Below are positions 18,458-27,041 of a DNA stretch of 64,000 nucleotides, piece by piece; the first letter of the stretch is position 1; each line of letters starts with the position of its first letter. The notes beneath the pieces were generated by a model. It was not told the DNA's origin, made no database searches, and saw nothing but the letters and a program-made list of their open reading frames with translations. This stretch comes from an uncultured Synergistales bacterium. Lineage in GTDB: Bacteria; Synergistota; Synergistia; Synergistales; Aminobacteriaceae. The stretch spans positions 186,001-250,000 of the forward strand of contig CAJOGI010000004.1 in assembly GCA_905234075.1 (NCBI GenBank), in the 5' to 3' direction. Made by a program: the position numbers and the translations under genes.

Positions 18458-19084
18458 TTAGTTGAGAGCGTCAAGTTCTTTCATGGCCTTTTCAAGTTCC
18501 GCCATGATAATGTTACGGCCCTCTTTGCTTTTATAAACTTCTTCTGAAAATTTCAGCGGTTTCCCGAAAGTAATTTTTATCTTTTTCGGCTTTACTAATG
18601 TCGCGCCCGTCGGCATAGCCTCGTAAGAGCCGTGAATAAATGCCGGTATTATCGGTGCTTGAGTTCTTGCAGCTATCAAAGCCACGCCCCCTTCAAGAGG
18701 CTGTAATTTTCCGTCAAGACTTCTTCCGCCCTCCGGAAAAATTAAAACGTCGCTGCCCTCCTGATAAAGTTTCATGAAACCGCGCAAAGCTCCGGCTGCC
18801 GAAGCGTTATTATCGCGTGAGACCGGCACGGCACCTAAAGCTCTTATGCACGCGCCGAAAAGTTTGTTATGGAATAATTCTTCTTTTGCAAAATATTTTA
18901 ATCTTCGCGGAAAAAAGCAGCCGACTATTAACGGGTCTAAATTGCTCAAGTGATTGCAGGCCACTATAAATTTTTCATCAGGATTGAATTTTTCGAGCCA
19001 TTTTATTGAACATCTGTTATAAATTTTCAGCAAGAACGCAAAAAAATATTTGACGATTGCGTAAAAAATTTTATTCTGCTTCAT
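18458..19084 (-). CDS. plsC: 1-acyl-sn-glycerol-3-phosphate acyltransferase
   Basis: 208 residues. An N-terminal hydrophobic stretch is followed by the HX4D active site in ACNHLSNLDPLIVG, then the phosphate-binding FPEGGRSLDG and a later IIPAFIHGSYEAMP. It acylates lysophosphatidate to phosphatidate at the membrane. Its start overlaps the end of cmk by four bases. A cmk-plsC pairing is common in anaerobes. Confidence 0.92.
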   Translation of the reverse strand: MKQNKIFYAIVKYFFAFLLKIYNRCSIKWLEKFNPDEKFIVACNHLSNLDPLIVGCFFPRRLKYFAKEELFHNKLFGACIRALGAVPVSRDNNASAAGALRGFMKLYQEGSDVLIFPEGGRSLDGKLQPLEGGVALIAARTQAPIIPAFIHGSYEAMPTGATLVKPKKIKITFGKPLKFSEEVYKSKEGRNIIMAELEKAMKELDALN

Positions 19085-19749
19085 TTTGACAAAGCCTCTT
19101 TTACATGATTAATTATGAAATTTATGACTTCATCTTCAGTCATGTCTGAAGTATCTAAATATACCGCGCCGTCAGGGACGCTCAAGGGTGCGAGTTCCCG
19201 TGTCGAGTCGTTAATGTCGCGCTGTTTGATTGAATTTAATATTTCATCGTAATCGGCTTCCTTGCCCTTTGAAATTCTTTCAAGATAACGGCGTTTCGCT
19301 CTGGCCTCCGGGCTTGCGGTCAAAAAAAATTTTACTTTAGCATCGGGGAAGACGACGCTTCCAACGTCCCGGCCCTCTGCAACAAGCGAGCCGTAATTTT
19401 CCTGCTCCTTCTGCAAGCCTAAAAGGGCCTCGCGCACAGCAGGAACAGCTGAATAAATTGACGCAAGCTCATCAACTTCGGGGGTGCGTATCTCGCCGCT
19501 TACGTCAAAGCCGTTGACAAGCACGGAATTTTCCCGTAATTCGATTTTAATTTCGCTCAAAGCCTCGCGCAAAAATTCTTCACTGTCGGGTCTTATTTCC
19601 GACTTTGCCAAAATCAAAGCGATTGCGCGGTAAATTGCTCCCGTGTCAAGATATTTTATTCCCAGCTCATGAGCCGCACGCTTAGCAACAGTACTTTTCC
19701 CTGCACCTGCCGGACCGTCTATCGTTACAACATAGGAAGGATTTATCAT
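19081..19749 (-). CDS. cmk: (d)CMP kinase
   Basis: 222 residues. P-loop in IDGPAGAGKSTVAKR, nucleotide-binding YLDTGAIYRA, a VAEGRDVGSVVFPDAKVKFF segment and the lid RAKRRYLE. It phosphorylates CMP and dCMP with ATP. Located between the HDOD gene and plsC; heptamer repeats fill the 39-bp gap upstream. Confidence 0.96.
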   Translation of the reverse strand: MINPSYVVTIDGPAGAGKSTVAKRAAHELGIKYLDTGAIYRAIALILAKSEIRPDSEEFLREALSEIKIELRENSVLVNGFDVSGEIRTPEVDELASIYSAVPAVREALLGLQKEQENYGSLVAEGRDVGSVVFPDAKVKFFLTASPEARAKRRYLERISKGKEADYDEILNSIKQRDINDSTRELAPLSVPDGAVYLDTSDMTEDEVINFIINHVKEALSK

Positions 19750-19755
19750 CTTTAA

Positions 19756-19790
19756 CTCCTAACTCCTGCCTCCTAACTCCTACCTGAATT
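19756..19790. repeat. heptamer repeat array, 4-5 units
   Basis: CTCCTAA CTCCTGC CTCCTAA CTCCTAC CTGAATT between cmk and the HDOD gene; it abuts the HDOD stop codon. Confidence 0.8.
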
Positions 19791-20685
19791 AAAGCCCCGT
19801 CATGTCGCCCATATCGGAAGCAACGTTAGCGGCAAAGTCAATCATTTCCGCTAAAAGGCTTTCAAAGTTTGTTATGCCGAGTCTTTCAAGAGGCTCCGGG
19901 AATATATAAGCCTGAAGGCCGTCAGCTCCGAGACCGATACCGAGCATTAAGCAGATTGTATTCGCAACCGTAACGACGTCGAGCAGCGGTTGAAATTCTT
20001 TTTTATCTTCGGGAAGTTCGTTAGGCTTATGATGATATGCAACGGCAACCCGATACGCTTCCGGCATTCCCCAGCGTTCAACTAAAATTTCGCCTATCAT
20101 AGCGTGATCAAAGCCAAGCACTTTTAATTCAGCGTCAGTAAAGGGAATATGTTTTTCTTCGACCATCTTTACTATAATTCCGTAGCCGAAGCGGACGTAA
20201 TCATTCAAAATTACTTTGCCGATGTCATGAAGCAGGCCGCCGACGTAAGCGTCCTCCGTCGGAACTTTTCCCGTTATGCCGGCCAAGTAACGCGAAGTGT
20301 AAGCGACCATTAAGGAATGCCGCCAAAGTTCGCCCCTGTCGAGAGCGTAACCCGACAACCCCTTGTCCATAGCTGAATAAACAGTCGCGGCTAAAACTAT
20401 ATTGCTTACGCTTTTATAACCTAAAATCGAGATAGCTTCGGAAATATTTGAAATTTTGCGCGTGAACCCGTAGGCCGCAGAATTTGCAAGCTTTAAGATA
20501 CGAAGCACAAGCCCTTCATCACGTGAAAGGCTCTTTGCAACGTCAGAGGCATTGCTCTCCGGGTCATTTAATTTTCTCATCGTCTCCATTACGAATTGAG
20601 GAAACGATTTTATATCTTTCATTTTGCTGATTATTTTCGTCTTTATTATTTCTCTGGACTTCTCGTCTATCTCACTCACGGACAT
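19789..20685 (-). CDS. HDOD domain signalling protein
   Basis: 298 residues. The HDOD core runs from about 20 to 215: FPQFVMETMRKLNDPESNASD, LRILKLANSAAYGF and a retained HD dyad in VGGLLHDIGKVILNDY, with later His residues in GFDHAMIGEIL and VAYHHKPNE. HDOD proteins usually act as signalling or scaffold modules; here the metal-binding residues seem kept, so phosphohydrolase activity is possible. It lies in a housekeeping operon between the pseudouridine synthase gene and cmk. Confidence 0.88.
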   Translation of the reverse strand: MSVSEIDEKSREIIKTKIISKMKDIKSFPQFVMETMRKLNDPESNASDVAKSLSRDEGLVLRILKLANSAAYGFTRKISNISEAISILGYKSVSNIVLAATVYSAMDKGLSGYALDRGELWRHSLMVAYTSRYLAGITGKVPTEDAYVGGLLHDIGKVILNDYVRFGYGIIVKMVEEKHIPFTDAELKVLGFDHAMIGEILVERWGMPEAYRVAVAYHHKPNELPEDKKEFQPLLDVVTVANTICLMLGIGLGADGLQAYIFPEPLERLGITNFESLLAEMIDFAANVASDMGDMTGL

Positions 20686-20703
20686 TACCCCCTTTGTGAA
20701 AAA

Positions 20704-21420
20704 TTAAACTATTCCGCCATTGAATATTTTAGAGTACAGCTCTGAAAAAGACAAATTAATAAATTCTCCTGGCCCTAATTTTTCCAGTGTCATAGCTCCG
20801 AATTTGCGCCTTATTAGTCTTTGAACGTTAAAGCCTGCCTGTTTTGCCATTAATCTAATTTCGCGCTTGAGGCCCTCTGCAATCGTTATGCTTACCCATT
20901 GATTAACGGGCTCCCTGTTCATAACTTCTATATTTATCGGCGCAACGTGCCTGCCCTCGACAATCTCAAAGCCTTTTCGCCATCGTTCAATCTGTTTTTT
21001 ATTTATGGGAATGTTCAACAGAGCCTCGTATTCTTTGAAAATTTTTTTTGACGGGTGCAGAACGCTCTGCGTAAAATTTCCATCGTTCGTCAAAATTAAA
21101 AGCCCCTCGCTCTCACGGTCAAGCCGTCCGACAGGATAAAGCCTCCCTTTATCTTCCGGTATTAAATCTATAATTACGGGGTCGTATTTATCGCTCACAG
21201 CGCAGACGTAACCGACGGGTTTATTAATTACGTAATAAACATGTTCGGAAATTTTTAGAATTTTTTTGTCAAGCGTAACAGTATCGTTTTCCGTGTCAAC
21301 CTGAAAGAACGGAGCAAGTACAATTTTTCCGTTCACTTGAACTCTTCCTTCAAGAATAATTTTTTCTGATTTACGTCTTGAGGCAACACCGCAAGATGAT
21401 AAAAAAGCATTGAGTCTCAA
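20704..21420 (-). CDS. RluB/RsuA-type pseudouridine synthase
   Basis: 238 residues. An N-terminal S4 RNA-binding domain (MRLNAFLSSCGVASRRKSEKI) precedes the catalytic domain with the signature GRLDRESEGLLILTNDG, whose Asp is the nucleophile, and INKPVGYVC. The tail has EGLKREIRLMAKQAGF. It isomerises a specific uridine of rRNA; the length and motifs favour the RluB (23S) or RsuA (16S) group without deciding. First gene of the operon that ends with ftsH. Confidence 0.93.
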   Translation of the reverse strand: MRLNAFLSSCGVASRRKSEKIILEGRVQVNGKIVLAPFFQVDTENDTVTLDKKILKISEHVYYVINKPVGYVCAVSDKYDPVIIDLIPEDKGRLYPVGRLDRESEGLLILTNDGNFTQSVLHPSKKIFKEYEALLNIPINKKQIERWRKGFEIVEGRHVAPINIEVMNREPVNQWVSITIAEGLKREIRLMAKQAGFNVQRLIRRKFGAMTLEKLGPGEFINLSFSELYSKIFNGGIV

Positions 21421-21502
21421 AATTTATTTTCCTTTCCTTAATTCTTTGTTGATAGTGATTATATGCTAGAATGTAAAAAATTTTTAGGAAGGCGGACAAA
21501 TT

Positions 21503-21928
21503 ATGAAAGATAAAAATTGTGCCTATTGTATGCGCGGCGAACTTTTGGAGCAGTTCGGGATTTACATTTGCGATCTCAGCGTAAGCTCTCTGATTTTGTT
21601 CAAAGAGCAGAGCCACAAGGGACGCTGCATTGTTGCTTACAAAGAACATGTCAGCGAGATTGTTGACATCACCGACGAAGAGAGAAATTTATTTTTTACG
21701 GACGTCAGCAAAGCGGCAAAGGCAATCCATGCGGCATTCAGCCCCGATAAAGTCAATTACGGTGCTTACGGCGACACGGGACATCACTTACACGTTCATC
21801 TAGTGCCGAAATATAAGGACGGTTTTGAATGGGGCGGGGTCTTTGAAATGAACCCGAAGAAAATATTTCTGTCTGAAGCGGAGTACAGCGAGATAATCGA
21901 AAAAATAAAGAAAGAGCTTAGGAGTTAG
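21503..21928 (+). CDS. HIT family nucleotide-binding hydrolase
   Basis: 141 residues. The histidine triad is in GHHLHVHLVPKYKDG. The N-terminal CAYCMRGE Cys pair suggests a bound zinc. HIT proteins hydrolyse or transfer nucleoside phosphoramidates and dinucleotides. A GGAAGGCGG-type ribosome site precedes the ATG. It diverges from the rluB-type gene. The last residues RS and the TAG stop are supplied by a heptamer repeat (CTT AGG AGT TAG). Confidence 0.92.
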   Translation: MKDKNCAYCMRGELLEQFGIYICDLSVSSLILFKEQSHKGRCIVAYKEHVSEIVDITDEERNLFFTDVSKAAKAIHAAFSPDKVNYGAYGDTGHHLHVHLVPKYKDGFEWGGVFEMNPKKIFLSEAEYSEIIEKIKKELRS

Positions 21929-21931
21929 GAA
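21918..21931 (+). repeat. heptamer repeat, 2 units at a gene end
   Basis: TTAGGAG TTAGGAA, overlapping the last two codons and stop of the HIT gene. Confidence 0.75.
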
Positions 21932-21951
21932 AAAAGTTTTTTAGGGTATAT

Positions 21952-21983
21952 CCCCCTCCCGTTTTTGGGAAAATGCGGGGGGG
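21952..21983. terminator. GC-rich hairpin between convergent genes
   Basis: CCCCCTCCCG (21952-21961) pairs with CGGGGGGG (21976-21983). It lacks a good T run on either side, so termination strength is uncertain. Confidence 0.45.
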
Positions 21984-22047
21984 CACAGATTATATGCTCT
22001 ATAGTCCTCCCAGCCTAAAATGAGATTATATTTGTGGGGATAATAAT

Positions 22048-22305
22048 TTATGAAAATTTCATGCGTGCAGGGTCTCCCGCTTCGCCGTCAAAAAATTTCA
22101 AGACTTTTATATTATTATTAGAAATAAAATTCGTGATTGCTTCTTTATCATCTTCGTTATAGTACAGCACGCAGACACCGCAGCATTTATCAGCTTCTCT
22201 GGGCGTGGGAGCAAAAGTGCATCTAATGCCCCCAGCCTTGAGAATATCATAAAGTTTTTGAGCGTTCGTTACGTCAGGAAATAAAACGTAGTGTCTCGCG
22301 CTCAA
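22048..22305 (-). CDS. DUF3343 small protein (putative Se/S carrier-like)
   Basis: 85 residues matching the DUF3343 layout: YVLFPDVTNAQKLYDILKAGG, then a TPREADKCCGVCVLYYN segment with three Cys in CCGVC. Family members are usually encoded beside YedF and HgdB-like reductases, as here, and have been proposed to carry sulfur or selenium; this is not proved. Last gene of the operon, overlapping the upstream gene by 4 bases. Confidence 0.8.
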   Translation of the reverse strand: MSARHYVLFPDVTNAQKLYDILKAGGIRCTFAPTPREADKCCGVCVLYYNEDDKEAITNFISNNNIKVLKFFDGEAGDPARMKFS

Positions 22306-23579
22306 TTTCCTAACATCTCCAAGAATGCTCCGATACGGGTCTTTAACTGCTCCGCGTCTTGATCCGTGTAATCCGTTTCAATGCCCAGCACCGGTATTCC
22401 GGCATTGTTGAGCTCGCGTTCAACGAAATAGCCTTCAGTGTCATAGATATTGCAGAACTTGAGGTTGACATCGATAACTCCGTCAGCCTTATACTCTTTT
22501 GCAAGGCGTTTTATGTCGTCGATTCGCTCAAAGTTCGGAGTAAAGCAGGCGCAGTGAATTGCTCCCATGTAACGTTCCGTCAGGTTGTGTATCATTTCGT
22601 CAATCGTTGAGCCGCTTTCATCTACGCATTTTTCGTAATAGCGAATGCCCGTGCACATTTCCTCGCAGACAACAGCTCCGCCGAGTGTTTCAATTATATG
22701 ATGGACTTTCCAGTTAGGAATTGAAAGAGGTGTGCCCGTCAATAAAATTCTTTTCGCGCTCTTCGGAAAGACGGAGACGTTATTTTTTGCGCGTTCGTCA
22801 AGCTCGTCGCATAACTTGTTAATCATTGCCGTTATTCTTGCAGGATCGTCATAGAACGCTATCTGCGTAATCAATAAAACGTCCTTGCCGCTTATGGGAA
22901 CGTTGTCGAGCTTGCGAAATTCCGCTAGCCTTTGAAGAGCTTTGCGCTTCTTATTAAGCAGGATAATAGCCTCGCGCAGTTTTGCAGGGGTTACCTTGTT
23001 GCCGGTCAGCTCCTCGCACTTTTTCAGATAGCCGTGAATTTCATCTTCCCAATGCGCGTAATCTTTTGGCCTCTTCATTTGCGGAATGTCCATTATATAC
23101 ATGGGGGCATCTTCAGCTAAAATTTCCCAAGCCTTTTTCTTTCCGTCGCATGTATTTTCGCCGACAAACATATCAGCAAGCCTAAAGAACGGGCATGTTC
23201 TGTCAAATCTTGCTCCCAAGCTGGCCTTAATTAAAGGACAGGTCGCAGCAGGTAATTTTTTCTCGCCTCCTGGAACCCAGAACTGCGAGCCCGAACATAA
23301 CCCCGTCGCAATAGCTCCGGCCGCAACGGGAATTTCATCAGGAACATGAATGCAGAACGTGCCGACAACTTTTCCGCCGTTCTTTTTATGCTCGACGAGT
23401 TCAGCAGGTCTGATGCCGTGAATTTCAGCCACAACCATGTTGAAGTAGTCCATGCCTTCAGGTCTGTTTTCCTGTGATAAATAAACGTCCCCGAAAGCTC
23501 CCGGTAATGCCTCGCACAATAAATCATGGGTCTTAACGTCCATTCCTAACGCTTCCCACATTTTGTGATAATCTGCCAT
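22302..23579 (-). CDS. 2-hydroxyacyl-CoA dehydratase family / double-cubane cluster reductase
   Basis: 425 residues of the HgdB/FldC family. The cysteine pattern is full: TFCIHVPDEIPVAAGAIATGLC, CPLIKASLGARFDRTCPFFRLADMF and a TTC-like ENTCDGKKK. A second half has GTPLSIPNWKVHHIIETLGG and CACFTPNFERIDDI. This resembles double-cubane [8Fe-9S] proteins, reductases acting with an ATP-driven activase and not true dehydratase pairs. The activase is at 24271-25026 in the same operon. The small-molecule substrate is unknown. It overlaps its neighbours by 1-4 bases. Confidence 0.85.
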   Translation of the reverse strand: MADYHKMWEALGMDVKTHDLLCEALPGAFGDVYLSQENRPEGMDYFNMVVAEIHGIRPAELVEHKKNGGKVVGTFCIHVPDEIPVAAGAIATGLCSGSQFWVPGGEKKLPAATCPLIKASLGARFDRTCPFFRLADMFVGENTCDGKKKAWEILAEDAPMYIMDIPQMKRPKDYAHWEDEIHGYLKKCEELTGNKVTPAKLREAIILLNKKRKALQRLAEFRKLDNVPISGKDVLLITQIAFYDDPARITAMINKLCDELDERAKNNVSVFPKSAKRILLTGTPLSIPNWKVHHIIETLGGAVVCEEMCTGIRYYEKCVDESGSTIDEMIHNLTERYMGAIHCACFTPNFERIDDIKRLAKEYKADGVIDVNLKFCNIYDTEGYFVERELNNAGIPVLGIETDYTDQDAEQLKTRIGAFLEMLGN

Positions 23580-24280
23580 TAAAAATCTTCCTCCTTAAAT
23601 ATCCCGTCAAGGGACAAATAATCGCCTTTACATAGGCCGCAATGATGAATAAGGTTTACGAATTTATTTCTCGAAAACGATTTTTCTTCGTTCAATTTTT
23701 CTGAAAGTCCATTGAGAAATTTCATTCGCTCGTCAATATCTAAAAAATTTATGAAATATTTGATAGTAAATTTTTCATCGTGCGTAATCAAAAAGTTCTG
23801 ACGGTGTAAAGTTTCAATGTAATCAGAAATTTCATCTAACTTTTGACGGATTGAATATAAAATTTCGCCGTAAAATTTATCAAAGCTGTAAAATTTTTTT
23901 AGTTCCGAGATTAAATTTTCTTCGTTATCGTAAACATAAATATTTTTATCTTTTAATTCTTGAAGTGCCTGCTTCATTGCCGGGCATGTCTTACCGATAA
24001 CGATTAACTTAGAGCTGTGAATCAACGGGCACTTATCCGTTTTTGCATAAGTTACCGTAGCATCGATTAGTGGACAGATATTTTTTTCTACTGAAAAATT
24101 TAATATTTCTCTGTCAATTCCATAAACAGGGTATGGAGTTAAATTTGCGGCGTGAAAAATCTCAACAGGCAAATCTTCGCCGACATAACCTATAACGTTA
24201 TCAAATTCGGCTTTTCTAATAACGGCCCTGACATATGCTTCACGCCTTAAATTTTCGAGAGTTTCTAAAATCATTTCCAC
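23579..24280 (-). CDS. short HgdB-like protein
   Basis: 233 residues, about half the length of a normal HgdB-type subunit. It keeps the N-terminal lobe features: IGYVGEDLPVEIFHAANLTPY, ICPLIDATVTYAKTDKCPLIH and GKTCPAMKQAL. It then turns into a helical, Lys/Asp-rich C-terminal part ending in HHCGLCKGDYLSLDG. The Cys count suggests it may still hold an iron-sulfur cluster. It overlaps the activase gene by 10 bases and the 425-residue paralogue by one, so it is probably a partner subunit. It is less GC-rich in third positions than its neighbours. Confidence 0.65.
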   Translation of the reverse strand: MEMILETLENLRREAYVRAVIRKAEFDNVIGYVGEDLPVEIFHAANLTPYPVYGIDREILNFSVEKNICPLIDATVTYAKTDKCPLIHSSKLIVIGKTCPAMKQALQELKDKNIYVYDNEENLISELKKFYSFDKFYGEILYSIRQKLDEISDYIETLHRQNFLITHDEKFTIKYFINFLDIDERMKFLNGLSEKLNEEKSFSRNKFVNLIHHCGLCKGDYLSLDGIFKEEDF

Positions 24281-25026
24281 AGCAGCGCAGCTCCTATGGC
24301 ACCTGCAAATCTCGCATCAGGCACTGTTTTAACTTCAGAGCCTAAAACTTCCGACAGCTTACGAATTAAAAGTGCACTCTCACAAAATCCGCCGGTTAAA
24401 AAATAATTTTCAGTATGATTTTTTCGGCTGATGAGTGTAGCAACTTTTGCAACAACCGACCCGACAGCTCCGCAGGCTATATCTTCGCGTGGCGTTCCAA
24501 GTCCCATGAGGCTTACAATTTCACTTTCAGCGAAAACAGTACACATTGACGAAATTTTTATGTCGCGTCCTTTTTCAGCAAGCGTAAAAAACTCAGACAG
24601 CGTCAATCCCATTCGATTAGCCATGACTTCAAGAAATTTTCCCGTCCCTGCTGAACATTTATCATTCATTACGAAATCAATAACACGGCCGTTTTTCAGC
24701 AAAATAACTTTAGTGTCCTGTCCGCCGATGTCAATCACCGTTAAATCATTGCCGCCCAAGAACGACGCGCCTTTTCCATGACAAGTTATTTCAGTTAAAG
24801 TGCTGTCAGCATACGGAACAGAAACTCGCCCGTAACCTGTAGCAACTATTTTTAATTCATCTTTTGAATATCCAAGCGACAACAGCCACGTCAAAATATC
24901 TTCCGCAGTTTCTTTACTGTTCCAGCCTGAGGGCATCAGACTGCGAGCTAAAATTTTGTTTCTCTCTTCGTTTAACAAAACAGCTTTTGCAGCCGTTGAC
25001 CCAATATCAATTCCGGCGTACAGCAT
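24271..25026 (-). CDS. acyl-CoA dehydratase activase (HgdC/BadFG type ATPase)
   Basis: 251 residues. The actin-like ATPase fold shows AGIDIGSTAAKAVLL (phosphate 1), TVIDIGGQDTKVILL (phosphate 2) and YFLTGGFCESALLIR (adenosine). The single [4Fe-4S] bridging the dimer would be held by Cys in NDKCSAGTGKFLEVMA and SMCTVFAESEI, both typical. It uses ATP hydrolysis to push a low-potential electron into an HgdB-like partner; three candidates flank it. It lies 3 bases after yedF. Confidence 0.93.
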   Translation of the reverse strand: MLYAGIDIGSTAAKAVLLNEERNKILARSLMPSGWNSKETAEDILTWLLSLGYSKDELKIVATGYGRVSVPYADSTLTEITCHGKGASFLGGNDLTVIDIGGQDTKVILLKNGRVIDFVMNDKCSAGTGKFLEVMANRMGLTLSEFFTLAEKGRDIKISSMCTVFAESEIVSLMGLGTPREDIACGAVGSVVAKVATLISRKNHTENYFLTGGFCESALLIRKLSEVLGSEVKTVPDARFAGAIGAALLWK

Positions 25027-25029
25027 TTA

Positions 25030-25611
25030 CTAAAATATTAACGTGTTGTCGGCCCCCGTAATCATCTCCATTATTTCAAACATGTTCGAGATAGTTCCGA
25101 CAGCAATTTTATCCGTAATGTTAAAGTGGGTTGTGCATGTTCCGCAGACTAAAATCTTTGTCCCGGCCTTTTCAAGCTCTTTAATGTATTCACAAGCTGA
25201 TGACTCCGGCAAAACGAGCTTAACGCCCTCGTTCATGAACGCCATAACAGCAGGTTTGTGCGATAATTTCGAGATACAGCCAAGAAAAGCCTTCATTAAT
25301 ACTTCGCCAAGCTCTTTATCATTGCCGCCTAAAATATCATGAGCGACAAGGATAGCTAATAATTTTTCTCTGGGAGCCGACGTTGAAGCCATTGCCCCCG
25401 AAGCTGTCTTCTTAGCTGTAATTTTGCGCTCGTTCTCTTTGCGTGAAAGCTCGACGCTGAAGCCCCTGCCCTCAAGCAAGCGCGTAACGTTTGAAACTGC
25501 GATGTCGTTATCGACAAGCACTTCAAGCTCTGCCGCGCCCTTTTCAATTTCCGCTTTAGTCATAATAACCGGCTCAGGGCATAATTTACCCATCGCATTA
25601 ACTGTAATCAT
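25030..25611 (-). CDS. yedF: YedF family sulfurtransferase-like selenium metabolism protein
   Basis: 193 residues. The N-terminal TusA/SirA-like domain has MGKLCPEPVIMTKAEI with the active-site Cys; the C-terminal domain is DsrE/F-like (LAILVAHDILGGNDKELGEVL) with a Cys in FLGCIS and KILVCGTCTTHF. The family is associated with selenium use in many anaerobes, but its role is unproved. No selA, selB, selD or tRNA-Sec is present in this window. It sits between two HgdB-like genes in an apparent five-enzyme operon. Confidence 0.9.
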   Translation of the reverse strand: MITVNAMGKLCPEPVIMTKAEIEKGAAELEVLVDNDIAVSNVTRLLEGRGFSVELSRKENERKITAKKTASGAMASTSAPREKLLAILVAHDILGGNDKELGEVLMKAFLGCISKLSHKPAVMAFMNEGVKLVLPESSACEYIKELEKAGTKILVCGTCTTHFNITDKIAVGTISNMFEIMEMITGADNTLIF

Positions 25612-25634
25612 AAAACGACCTCCTGATAAATTTT

Positions 25635-26780
25635 TTACGCAGCCGTCATCATTTCGATGAAAGCTCCCAATCTTGTTTCAATCTGTCCGCTGTCTGACTG
25701 CGAGAAATCAGTGTCAAGCCTCATATACGGCAAGGCTAATTCATTTTGAACTATATTCATTGTCGTATAAGCCTCAACGGCAAACGTATGACAGCCGTGA
25801 AGAACAATCTCGATAACTCCGTCAACCTGATATTCTTGAATTAACGCTTTTATATCGTCAAAGCGTGCTGTGTTCGGTGTCATGACGGAGCAGTTAATTT
25901 TGAGATAGCGTTCGGCTATTGCCCTGTAAGGCTCTGAATTTTCGTCAATCATAAATTTCTGTGTTCTCGGCCCTGCGCAATTATCCGCACAAACATAATC
26001 GGCCCCTAATTCTTCAAGACGCTTGATAATTTTGTCGCGCACTCCTGCATTAGGACAGCCCGTAATTAATACTCGCGGCCTGCCGGCACCATCGCTGCGT
26101 ATGCGCTGCTTAAATTCCTTCGTGGTTCTTTCAATTTTTGAAACTAAATCATCATCTGTAAAATGAAAGTCCGCGCTCTCTGCAACGGTGCTAATCTCAT
26201 AGCCTGATACCGGCGACGGCTTTAACTTTGCAACCTCGTATAAATCAACAATGGCTTTTCTTACACGGTTGCGGTAAACAATAGCGTCATGTAATTTTTC
26301 TTCCGTGATTTTTACGTTCAACAAGTTCTCAAGAAATTTTGCGGCCCTCTTTACTTCTTCGGTCCACGAGTCAAGAGCAAGTGCCTGATCTCGTCCCTGC
26401 GGCAAATTCATGACGTGGACGGGCTTCAAAAAATTCATGAGCTCGTACATTTTCTTTTTTCCGTCGCAGGTAGTCTCGGCTAATATTCCGTCAGAAAAAT
26501 AAAAAAACGGACACTGCTCAGTCAACGCCATTCCGTAGCTTGCTTTTATAAGCGGACATAACGTCTTCGGCAAATGTGCTTCAGCTTCTGTAATTCCTTG
26601 CTCCGATTTTCCGCATAAGCCGACAGAAACGGCCCCTGCTGCATAAATTATTTCAACCGGAGTATATGAACAAAAAGTGCCTATAATTTTTTTGCCCTGC
26701 TCTTTAGCGTTATACAGAGCCATAAAAGACTTCCTGCGTGCCTCATTAAAGCTCTCAAAATTTTTAGGCAGCGACAACAT
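25635..26780 (-). CDS. 2-hydroxyacyl-CoA dehydratase family / double-cubane cluster reductase
   Basis: 381 residues, paralogue of the 425-residue protein at 22302. It keeps the same Cys set: GTFCSYTPVEIIYAAGAVSVGLC, CPLIKASYGMALTEQCPFFYF and AETTCDGKKKMYE. The second lobe has ITGCPNAGVRDKIIKRLEELG, CADNCAGPRT and LHGCHTFAVEAY. It is the first gene of the operon. It follows a promoter at 26964-26992 and a leader with a short reading frame. The reaction is likely an activase-driven reduction or dehydration, substrate unknown. Confidence 0.85.
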   Translation of the reverse strand: MLSLPKNFESFNEARRKSFMALYNAKEQGKKIIGTFCSYTPVEIIYAAGAVSVGLCGKSEQGITEAEAHLPKTLCPLIKASYGMALTEQCPFFYFSDGILAETTCDGKKKMYELMNFLKPVHVMNLPQGRDQALALDSWTEEVKRAAKFLENLLNVKITEEKLHDAIVYRNRVRKAIVDLYEVAKLKPSPVSGYEISTVAESADFHFTDDDLVSKIERTTKEFKQRIRSDGAGRPRVLITGCPNAGVRDKIIKRLEELGADYVCADNCAGPRTQKFMIDENSEPYRAIAERYLKINCSVMTPNTARFDDIKALIQEYQVDGVIEIVLHGCHTFAVEAYTTMNIVQNELALPYMRLDTDFSQSDSGQIETRLGAFIEMMTAA

Positions 26781-26858
26781 AAAAGCGTCCCCCTCTTTAT
26801 GATTTATAAATTAATATAGTGAACTGTTGCCCGGTTCGGGCGTTTTGAAGTGTCGAGA

Positions 26859-26930
26859 TTATGCCATTACAAAGCAACAGAGTGCATCACGTGCAGTTAA
26901 AATTTCCTGTCATGTAAATTCTCTGTGCAT
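26859..26930 (-). other. leader reading frame with in-frame UGA (possible leader peptide or selenopeptide)
   Basis: ATG at 26930 has a strong AAGGAG ribosome site nine bases upstream. The frame reads MHREFT, then TGA (26912-26910), then QEILTARDALCCFVMA and TAA. Read normally it gives a 6-residue leader peptide; read through, 23 residues including a CC pair. A GCCCG-AAC-CGGGC hairpin follows the frame. Translation is an inference. Confidence 0.3.
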
Positions 26931-26963
26931 GGCTTTAATCTCCTTTCTTAAAATTTTTATGTT

Positions 26964-26992
26964 ATATTACAAAATTTTTTGACGTTAAGCAA
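26964..26992 (-). promoter_or_regulatory. promoter of the HgdB/YedF operon
   Basis: Minus-strand TTGCTT (26987-26992) and TAATAT (26964-26969) with a 17-bp spacer. It would give a leader of about 175 nt before the first large gene. Confidence 0.5.
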
Positions 26993-27016
26993 GAAGTGAA
27001 AATGAAAGTGAAAATT

Positions 27017-27030
27017 TTAGGAGTTAGGGA
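27017..27030 (+). repeat. heptamer repeat, 2 units
   Basis: TTAGGAG TTAGGGA just past the 3' end of the TRAP permease gene. Confidence 0.65.
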
Positions 27031-27041
27031 AAAAATTTTTT

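Noticed and set aside
21952-21983. Riboswitch or attenuator reading of the GC-rich hairpin
   Set aside because: It lies between the 3' ends of convergent genes, so a terminator role is simpler.
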